Positions 59,336 through 64,000 of a stretch of 64,000 nucleotides of DNA are shown piece by piece (the first letter of the stretch is position 1; each line of letters begins with the position of its first letter). Under the pieces are notes generated by a model that worked only from the letters and a program-made list of their open reading frames with translations, made no database searches and had not been told where the DNA came from. The DNA comes from JBFWVJ01 sp050246795 (GTDB taxonomy: Bacteria; Patescibacteriota; Gracilibacteria; JAUYGZ01). The stretch covers positions 62,001 to 126,000 of the forward strand of contig JBFWVJ010000002.1 of assembly GCA_050246795.1 (NCBI GenBank), in the 5' to 3' direction. The translations under genes and the position numbers were made by a program.

Positions 59336-59664
59336 ACCCCCATTCCTTCCCTCCACCTCAACCAATCACCTCTGAAGTCGACCTCCCAGAAGGCTTCGGT
59401 GGCCGACGACTGGTCGTCAGTGATCGATTTTCTATCCCCGGAACTCAACAAATCATCGATCTGAAGCGGGTCTATTCTTTCAATGGCCAGGGATGCCGGA
59501 TCGATCAGATCCTCCATCATGTTGATATCGATCCGGACGATCGGTTTTGGGGAATGGTGGCGGTTCAATTTCTTCGTACCAGAGCTCAATTTAGCTATGT
59601 CCTTTCTCCGGAATTCGTTGCTCATTTGAAACCACCAAGAAAGAAGCCTTTTTCTGAAGATTAA
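59332..59664 (+). CDS. Hypothetical protein, coupled to homocysteine methyltransferase (110 aa)
   Basis: Its ATG overlaps the stop of the methyltransferase gene as ATGA, so translation is coupled. The 110-residue protein (MNPHSFPPPQPITSEVDLPE; DDRFWGMVAVQFLRTRAQFS; end KPPRKKPFSED) is not recognised. It has a beta-rich middle and a basic tail. The coupling suggests a partner or accessory of methionine or one-carbon metabolism. The frame continues upstream to 59245 only within the methyltransferase gene. Confidence 0.65.
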   Translation: MNPHSFPPPQPITSEVDLPEGFGGRRLVVSDRFSIPGTQQIIDLKRVYSFNGQGCRIDQILHHVDIDPDDRFWGMVAVQFLRTRAQFSYVLSPEFVAHLKPPRKKPFSED

Positions 59665-59696
59665 CCATGGTATGATGTCCGCACTCACATGGCTTT

Positions 59697-60065
59697 ATGA
59701 AGCTTCTCACCGTTACCAAAACCTTTGAATTCGCCGCCTCTCACTTCCTGACCAAATATCATGGAAAGTGTGAGAATTTGCACGGGCACAATTATCAGCT
59801 CGAAGTGTCCGTCATTGGCGAGATCGGGCCGGATGATCTGGTCTTCGATTTCGTCGACTTGAAGAAAGTGGTGAAAACCAAGGTGATCGATGTGCTCGAC
59901 CATACCCATTTGAATGATCGCTTTGAAAATCCTTCAGCGGAAGTCATGGCGGTGTGGATTTGGGAACAATTGGAAGGAGACGTGAAGCTCTACGAAATCA
60001 AGCTCTGGGAGACGTCGACGTGCTTTGTCACTTATCGAGGGCCACATGGATTTCATCGTCCTTAG
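59697..60065 (+). CDS. 6-pyruvoyltetrahydropterin synthase-like enzyme (PTPS-III type)
   Basis: A 122-residue T-fold enzyme. Zinc ligands are His15 in ASHFL and His27/His29 in NLHGHNY; catalytic-type DHTHLND follows (about 69-75). At residue 24 the catalytic Cys is followed by Glu (GKCENLHGHNY). A Glu that replaces or accompanies the Cys marks PTPS-III, which makes 6-hydroxymethyl-dihydropterin directly from dihydroneopterin triphosphate, replacing dihydroneopterin aldolase FolB. The next genes are folK, folE, pabB, pabC and folP, and no folB is in the window, so a folate role fits better than QueD. The gene overlaps folK by 20 bp. Confidence 0.86.
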   Translation: MKLLTVTKTFEFAASHFLTKYHGKCENLHGHNYQLEVSVIGEIGPDDLVFDFVDLKKVVKTKVIDVLDHTHLNDRFENPSAEVMAVWIWEQLEGDVKLYEIKLWETSTCFVTYRGPHGFHRP

Positions 60066-60528
60066 TCTGGGAACGAATGTTGGTGATCGCGAAGCGAATC
60101 TTGGAAAAGCTCGGGAGCTTTTGAGCGGGCAGGGGATTGCCATCGAACAGCTTTCATCTGTCTACGAAACAGAACCTTACGGCATCGCCGAACAAGGATA
60201 TTTTTTGAATCAGGTGTTGAGCGTGGGCACGGAGAAGAACCCTGGAGAACTCCTGGAGACGTGTTTGGAAGTGGAAAACGCGATGGGGAGAGTGCGCCAT
60301 GAGAAAAATGGACCCCGGATCATCGATGTAGATCTGTTGTTTTATAGAGATGAAGTCATCGATTCGGAACGATTGCGGATCCCTCATCCGGGAATTCCTG
60401 AACGGCGGTTTGTGCTTCAGCCCTTGGTGGAGATGGCTGCTGAGCAGATTCATCCGGTGCTGAAAAAAACGGCGCGGGAACTGTTGGGGGAATGCGCAGA
60501 TACGTTGCAGGTTAAAAAATATTCTTGA
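60046..60528 (+). CDS. folK: 2-amino-4-hydroxy-6-hydroxymethyldihydropteridine pyrophosphokinase (HPPK)
   Basis: Transfers pyrophosphate from ATP to hydroxymethyl-dihydropterin, the substrate for FolP. The ATG at 60046, inside the end of the PTPS gene, gives 160 residues: SLGTNVGDREANL (4-16), SSVYETEPYG (about 39-48), NQVLSV, and the signature RIIDVDLLFYRD (about 95-106), followed by IPHPGIPERRFVLQPL. All catalytic motifs (the DVDLLFY pair of Asp for Mg) are present, so it should be active. TTG codons further upstream are less likely. Confidence 0.94.
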   Translation: MDFIVLSLGTNVGDREANLGKARELLSGQGIAIEQLSSVYETEPYGIAEQGYFLNQVLSVGTEKNPGELLETCLEVENAMGRVRHEKNGPRIIDVDLLFYRDEVIDSERLRIPHPGIPERRFVLQPLVEMAAEQIHPVLKKTARELLGECADTLQVKKYS

Positions 60529-60612
60529 AGGCGAGGTTGGAGAACCTCGCCCCTCCTATGGCGAGGATATCCATCCTCGCCTTCGGATATTTTGGATATC
60601 CATCCTCGCCTT
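60529..60612. repeat. GGCGAGG hairpin repeats between folK and folE
   Basis: GGCGAGGTT/AACCTCGCC at 60530-60551, GGCGAGGAT/ATCCTCGCC at 60560-60581 and a degenerate third copy up to 60610. The first begins at the last base of the folK stop codon. They alternate the GTT/AAC and GAT/ATC forms, as in the 15845 array. Confidence 0.9.
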
Positions 60613-60674
60613 CGAGGATACAGAAATATCGATTTTTGCCTTTGATATGGTATCATTCTGGCCTCATTTTCATT

Positions 60675-61235
60675 ATGAACCCCATCACCCCTGATATTTT
60701 TTCCGCCTGGATCCGTTCCTTCGGCGACGACCCCGAACGCGAAGGCTTGACGGACACCTATCGAAGATTCATTGAGAGTCGTCAGGAACTCTTTTCCGGG
60801 TACCACAAAAACCCGAATGAGGTAGTCACGTTGTTTGATTCCGAGGGCTATGACGAGATGATTATTTGCCGGGACATTGATTTCTTTTCCACCTGTGAAC
60901 ACCATATGCTGCCGTTTTATGGCCGCGCGCACATCGGCTACATTCCTTCAGAAAAAATCATCGGGATTTCAAAGTTTGCTCGGGTCACCGACATCTTCGC
61001 CAAGCGGCTTCAGAACCAGGAGCGATTGACCACCCAAATCGCTGAATTTTTGAATGATACCCTGAAACCTCATGGATTGGGGGTGATTTTAGAAGCGGAG
61101 CACCTCTGCATCAAGTCCCGCGGAGCGGATAAACAGAATTCCACGGTGACGACGTCCTCCTTTAAGGGGTCGTTTAAGAGGAAGCCGGAAACACGGGCCG
61201 AATTTTTAGATTTGATCGCAAAGATGAAAGGTTAA
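60675..61235 (+). CDS. folE: GTP cyclohydrolase I
   Basis: First step of folate synthesis: GTP to 7,8-dihydroneopterin triphosphate, in a homodecamer. From the ATG 60675, 186 residues: FGDDPEREGLTDTYRRF (GDDPEREGL), FSTCEHHMLPFYGRAHIGYIP (zinc Cys/His, about 73-93), GISKFARVTDIFAKRLQNQE, and QNSTVTTSSFKG near the end. Zinc-binding Cys and His are all present. The longer open frame upstream runs through repeat hairpins. It provides the substrate of the PTPS-III enzyme. Length fits the type IA family (about 185-220). Confidence 0.95.
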   Translation: MNPITPDIFSAWIRSFGDDPEREGLTDTYRRFIESRQELFSGYHKNPNEVVTLFDSEGYDEMIICRDIDFFSTCEHHMLPFYGRAHIGYIPSEKIIGISKFARVTDIFAKRLQNQERLTTQIAEFLNDTLKPHGLGVILEAEHLCIKSRGADKQNSTVTTSSFKGSFKRKPETRAEFLDLIAKMKG

Positions 61236-61286
61236 GAGTTGATAGTGATGGAACATGCATTTTCTCTGAACTCTAAACTCTGAACC

Positions 61287-62576
61287 ATGAACTATGAACT
61301 CTCAACCATCAACCACTTATCACCCCTTGAGGTTTTTTTGAGGATCCCGAAGGAAGCCAAGCATCTGGCCTGTCTTTTCAGCGACGGTTCTGCTGATTCA
61401 CGTTGGAGTATTTTGGCCTGGGATCCGGTGGAAACGGTACGAGGGAATGGGCAATGGTCCATGGTGAATGGTCAAACGATCCACCAATCGATCGGAATCG
61501 TATTGCGTGAAAAATTGAAGAATCGCAAACAAACCCGCACCAAAACCCTGCCCTTTGTTGGCGGGGCCATTGGCGCGCTGGATTATGAATATGGATACGA
61601 ATTGTTGGGCCTCCCATATCCACCAAAACGGGGTTCTTTGGTTGAATTCTCGTTCTATGATCAGGCCCTGATCTATGATCATCATCAAAACCAATGGTGG
61701 GGGGTGAATATGTCCGCCGGTAGAGACGCGATTAATCGCGTCTCTACGGCGTTCACCCATCCTGTCCTGAATTTAGAACCTGTTTGGGATTTCGAAGAAT
61801 ACAAAAAATCTTTTGATTTCATCCACGAGAATATTCGAAAAGGGGAAATCTATCAGGCCTGTTTGACCTTTCCCTTCATCGGCAAGCCGGTAGATGATCC
61901 GCGTGTCCTCTTTTATTCGCTGGCGAAGAAGAAGGCTGCGCCTATGGCCGCTTACCTCGAGCAAAGCGATCGAACCATCATGAGCCTGTCGCCGGAACGG
62001 TTTATTTCCTGGGATGGGGAGAACCTCGAAACGAAACCGATCAAGGGAACGCGTCCGCGAGGAGCGACTCCTGAAGAGGATGAGCGGTTGAAACAGGAGC
62101 TTCTGGCAGATGAAAAAGAGCAGGCTGAATTGTGCATGATCACGGATCTGCTGCGAAATGATCTGGCCCGCGTTTCGAAAGCTGGAACAGTTCAAGTGCT
62201 TGATCATCAAGCCCTACAGGCTACTCCCAGCGTTTGGCACACGTTCTCCCGAATTCGTTCGCAAACCAAAGCAGGAGTTGGCGCTTGGGACATTCTCGAA
62301 TCGATGTTTCCCGGTGGGTCTATCAGCGGTTGCCCGAAGAAACGAGCGGTGGAACTCCTGGCGGAAGTGGAACCTCATCCACGTGGGATTTACACGGGAT
62401 GCATCGGGTATATCAGCGACCAGGGCACCATGGATATGAGTATTGCCATTCGTACCCTGGAACAAACCGCACATGAGATTCGTGCCGGATTTGGCAGTGG
62501 CATCGTGTATGATTCTCAAGCGGCAGCTGAGTATCAGGAATGCTTCGATAAAGCCCGTGTCTTTCAATCCCCATGA
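61287..62576 (+). CDS. pabB: Aminodeoxychorismate synthase component I
   Basis: Converts chorismate, with ammonia from PabA, to 4-amino-4-deoxychorismate for pABA. The 429-residue protein has the chorismate-binding C-terminal domain with ETKPIKGTRPRGATPEED; the Lys in PIKGT marks PabB rather than TrpE (PIAGT), then DLLRNDLARV, VWHTFSRI, FPGGSISGCPKKRAVELLAE and GIYTGCIGY. The start lies in a CAACTCTCAACC-type repeat, so residues 1-10 are repeat-derived. At about residues 145-155, AGRDAINRVST is encoded by a 28-bp palindrome. No pabA is in the window. It overlaps pabC by 4 bp. Confidence 0.92.
   Translation: MNYELSTINHLSPLEVFLRIPKEAKHLACLFSDGSADSRWSILAWDPVETVRGNGQWSMVNGQTIHQSIGIVLREKLKNRKQTRTKTLPFVGGAIGALDYEYGYELLGLPYPPKRGSLVEFSFYDQALIYDHHQNQWWGVNMSAGRDAINRVSTAFTHPVLNLEPVWDFEEYKKSFDFIHENIRKGEIYQACLTFPFIGKPVDDPRVLFYSLAKKKAAPMAAYLEQSDRTIMSLSPERFISWDGENLETKPIKGTRPRGATPEEDERLKQELLADEKEQAELCMITDLLRNDLARVSKAGTVQVLDHQALQATPSVWHTFSRIRSQTKAGVGAWDILESMFPGGSISGCPKKRAVELLAEVEPHPRGIYTGCIGYISDQGTMDMSIAIRTLEQTAHEIRAGFGSGIVYDSQAAAEYQECFDKARVFQSP
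61720..61747. repeat. 28-bp perfect palindrome, pabB copy
   Basis: GTAGAGACGCGATT followed by AATCGCGTCTCTAC, in frame within pabB. It shares the core with the copy in the ATPase gene (52318) and the GGTAGAGACGC arm with the folP copy (63627). Confidence 0.93.
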
Positions 62577-63355
62577 TCAGTCTCAACGGACATATCGATG
62601 CACGGACTGAAACCGACATTTTAGAACAGGATCCAGACTACCCTCAATCCTCCGTTTACACCTCGGTACGGACCTATCACCTGAAACCCTTTCGTCTCGA
62701 AGACCACCTTCGTCGACTGGAAGAATCCGCCCGTCTGGATGGATTTGATTTGCCATTTTCCATCGAAGTGATCAGCCAATGGGTCTCAGACATTTTGCAA
62801 CAGGAAACACGAGGAGAAAGATTCTTGAAAATTATCTCCACCCCAAGCCATATCCTTGTCCATTCACGTAATTTGGTGATCGATGAGAAGGTGTATGAAG
62901 GGGTAACCGTCGTTTCCAAACCAGTGACAAGGTCGAATGTGAAAGCCAAAATTTCCGATCGCGCAGCGCTGGACCGAGCCTATCAGCAAGCTCTCGACGA
63001 AGGCGCCTATGAAGCCCTGCTCCATGACGAAGGTCGTGATGTCATCACCGAAGGGTCTCGATCCAATCTTTTCTGGGTGAACAACGGCATTCTTTTCTGG
63101 TGTGACGATGCCCTCTCCGGGATTACTCAAAAAGTTGTGCTGGAATTTGCTGACCAGATGGGAATCCAAACGAAACCATCTGCTCTGGCAATGGGGGATA
63201 TCGCACATCTTGAGGAGTTGTTTCTCACCCAAACCAGCCGCGGAATCGTTCCGATCGTTGCTGTGAATGGAATTCCGATCAACCAATCCCAAGTGGGACC
63301 CATCACTCAACGGCTGATGCAGGCTTTTGAACACTTCACTCGTGACGCATCATGA
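62573..63355 (+). CDS. pabC: Aminodeoxychorismate lyase (class IV aminotransferase fold)
   Basis: A PLP enzyme that splits 4-amino-4-deoxychorismate to pABA and pyruvate. The 260-residue protein has YTSVRTYHLKPFRLEDHLRR (about 29-48, fold-type IV entry), the PLP Lys region KAKISDRAALDRAYQQALDE (about 125-144), and VITEGSRSNLFWVNNG, the class IV signature E-G-x-x-S/N-x-F. It could also be a D-amino-acid or branched-chain transaminase by fold alone, but its 4-bp overlaps with pabB and folP support PabC. All conserved PLP contacts seen. Confidence 0.9.
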   Translation: MISLNGHIDARTETDILEQDPDYPQSSVYTSVRTYHLKPFRLEDHLRRLEESARLDGFDLPFSIEVISQWVSDILQQETRGERFLKIISTPSHILVHSRNLVIDEKVYEGVTVVSKPVTRSNVKAKISDRAALDRAYQQALDEGAYEALLHDEGRDVITEGSRSNLFWVNNGILFWCDDALSGITQKVVLEFADQMGIQTKPSALAMGDIAHLEELFLTQTSRGIVPIVAVNGIPINQSQVGPITQRLMQAFEHFTRDAS

Positions 63356-64000
63356 CACTCTCCTTTGAACAACCACTGATCATGGGAATCCTCAATTTGA
63401 CGCCGGATTCGTTTTCGGATGGAGGGAAATATTTCCCCGCCTCTGAAGGCGAGGTTGGAGAACCTCGCCGTAAGAAAGGCGAGAATATCCATTCTCGCCT
63501 TCAAATGAGGTTTTTGGAATTGATTTCAGATGGCGCTGACATCATCGATATCGGCGCGGAATCCACCTTCGGACCGGAATCACAGGTGTCGGCGGAGGAG
63601 GAATGGAGGAGGCTGCAGCCGGTATTGAAATCACTGGTAGAGACGCAAGATCTTGCGTCTCTACCAGTGATTTCCCTCGATACCTGGAAATCCGAGGTGG
63701 CGCACCGCGCGCTTCAAATGGGCGTCCACATGATCAACGATGTCACCGCCCTGCGCGGCGACCCGAGAATGATCGAGGTGCTGTTGGAATACCAACCGTA
63801 TGTCTGCCTGATGTATTCGGCTTATGACACACCTTATGCCGGGCGGGAGGAGAAGCAGTATGAGGATGTAATGGCGACGATCCAGGAATTCCTGAAGGCA
63901 AGAACGGAAGAACTCATCAACAGAGGGTTTCCAAAGGAAAAAATCATCGTCGACCCAGGGCTTGGGTTTTTCTTGTCCAGTGACCCGCAGGTGAGCTGGG
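63352..64000 (+). CDS. folP: Dihydropteroate synthase, 3' end outside window
   Basis: Joins HMDHP pyrophosphate and pABA to dihydropteroate; the sulfonamide target. The ATG overlaps the pabC stop (ATGA). Seen: LIMGILNLTPDSFSDGGKYF (motif 1), DGADIIDIGAEST (about 60-72), VISLDTWKSEVAHRAL, MINDVTALRGDP and VDPGLGFFLS, all diagnostic. Two insertions of repeat DNA keep the frame: residues about 31-51 (63442-63504) from GGCGAGG hairpins and residues 93-107 (63627-63674) from a 48-bp perfect palindrome. The first lengthens the flexible loop after motif 1, which closes over the pterin. The gene runs off the window at codon 217. Confidence 0.95.
   Translation, partial: MTLSFEQPLIMGILNLTPDSFSDGGKYFPASEGEVGEPRRKKGENIHSRLQMRFLELISDGADIIDIGAESTFGPESQVSAEEEWRRLQPVLKSLVETQDLASLPVISLDTWKSEVAHRALQMGVHMINDVTALRGDPRMIEVLLEYQPYVCLMYSAYDTPYAGREEKQYEDVMATIQEFLKARTEELINRGFPKEKIIVDPGLGFFLSSDPQVSW
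63442..63504. repeat. GGCGAGG hairpin pair inserted in frame in folP
   Basis: GGCGAGGTT/AACCTCGCC and GGCGAGAAT/ATTCTCGCC in tandem; the second stem has matched changes on both sides. Translated as residues about 31-51, between two conserved blocks of the enzyme. Confidence 0.9.
63627..63674. repeat. 48-bp perfect palindrome in frame in folP
   Basis: Arms of 24 bp: GAAATCACTGGTAGAGACGC plus AAGA, mirrored by TCTT plus GCGTCTCTACCAGTGATTTC, with no loop. In frame in folP (residues 93-107). Confidence 0.94.

Noticed and set aside
59697..60065. QueD (queuosine) assignment
   Set aside because: The Cys-Glu pair and folate neighbours argue for PTPS-III; no queuosine genes are in the window.
1..64000. 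Use of UGA as glycine (Gracilibacteria/Absconditabacteria code)
   Set aside because: Many conserved genes end at TGA and use ATGA overlaps; in-frame TGA codons are not seen in conserved blocks.

Overview
The window reads as a dense bacterial chromosome segment from a Candidate Phyla Radiation (Patescibacteria) organism, most like Peregrinibacteria. This rests on gene content and style: short core proteins with low-complexity tails (L19, NusA), many proteins without recognisable family, dispersed palindromic repeats placed even inside genes, and giant coiled-coil genes. It is an inference; a marker-gene tree would be needed. TGA is used as a normal stop, often in ATGA overlaps, so the UGA-glycine code of Gracilibacteria/Absconditabacteria does not apply.

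Region 1 (1-18.6 kb) is mostly housekeeping. It holds the end of a family-4 glycosyltransferase; a promoter-driven candidate structured RNA of about 520 nt; rpsB, a DUF4870-like membrane gene and tsf; tRNA-Arg(GCG); both subunits of an iron-sulfur L-serine dehydratase; a sugar-nucleotide epimerase; rpsA; prfA; a thioredoxin-like lipoprotein; a VirB4/TraG-like ATPase; tRNA-Ser(GCT); holA; a winged-helix protein; rplS followed by a 60-bp-period hairpin array; a CsaB-type pyruvyl transferase; and an FtsQ-like division protein.

Region 2 (18.8-51.4 kb) is the candidate undescribed system. Two convergent gene arrays, one on each strand, encode large coiled-coil, acidic and proline-rich proteins. 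Each runs in the same order: a small coiled-coil protein, a giant coiled-coil protein with a membrane hairpin, more coiled-coil proteins, an acidic-tailed protein, and a Hanks-type Ser/Thr kinase. The first two genes of the arrays are recognisable paralogues (18831/50141 ends; 19224/49720 ends). Three of the giants share a short N-terminal [KH]R[LF]LY motif. On the minus array the kinase frame is open back to an A9 run in the preceding gene, suggesting a -1 frameshift fusion. A MNT-HEPN toxin-antitoxin pair between the arrays is bounded by a 46-bp direct repeat copied from the 3' end of the last minus-array gene. A membrane-anchored coiled-coil protein (50279) is divergently transcribed from the minus array across a shared palindrome.

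Region 3 (51.4-64 kb) holds a P-type Ca2+-like ATPase, two tandem small coiled-coil paralogues, a DnaQ-like exonuclease, recX and nusA. Then comes a methionine-rich leader peptide with an attenuator ahead of a homocysteine S-methyltransferase, and a folate cluster: PTPS-III-like enzyme (replacing FolB), folK, folE, pabB, pabC and folP (cut by the window end). At least four repeat families (a 125-bp inverted-repeat element, GGCGAGG hairpins, a 28-bp palindrome and a GATTGGGACG tandem repeat) pepper the window, and several copies are read in frame inside conserved enzymes.
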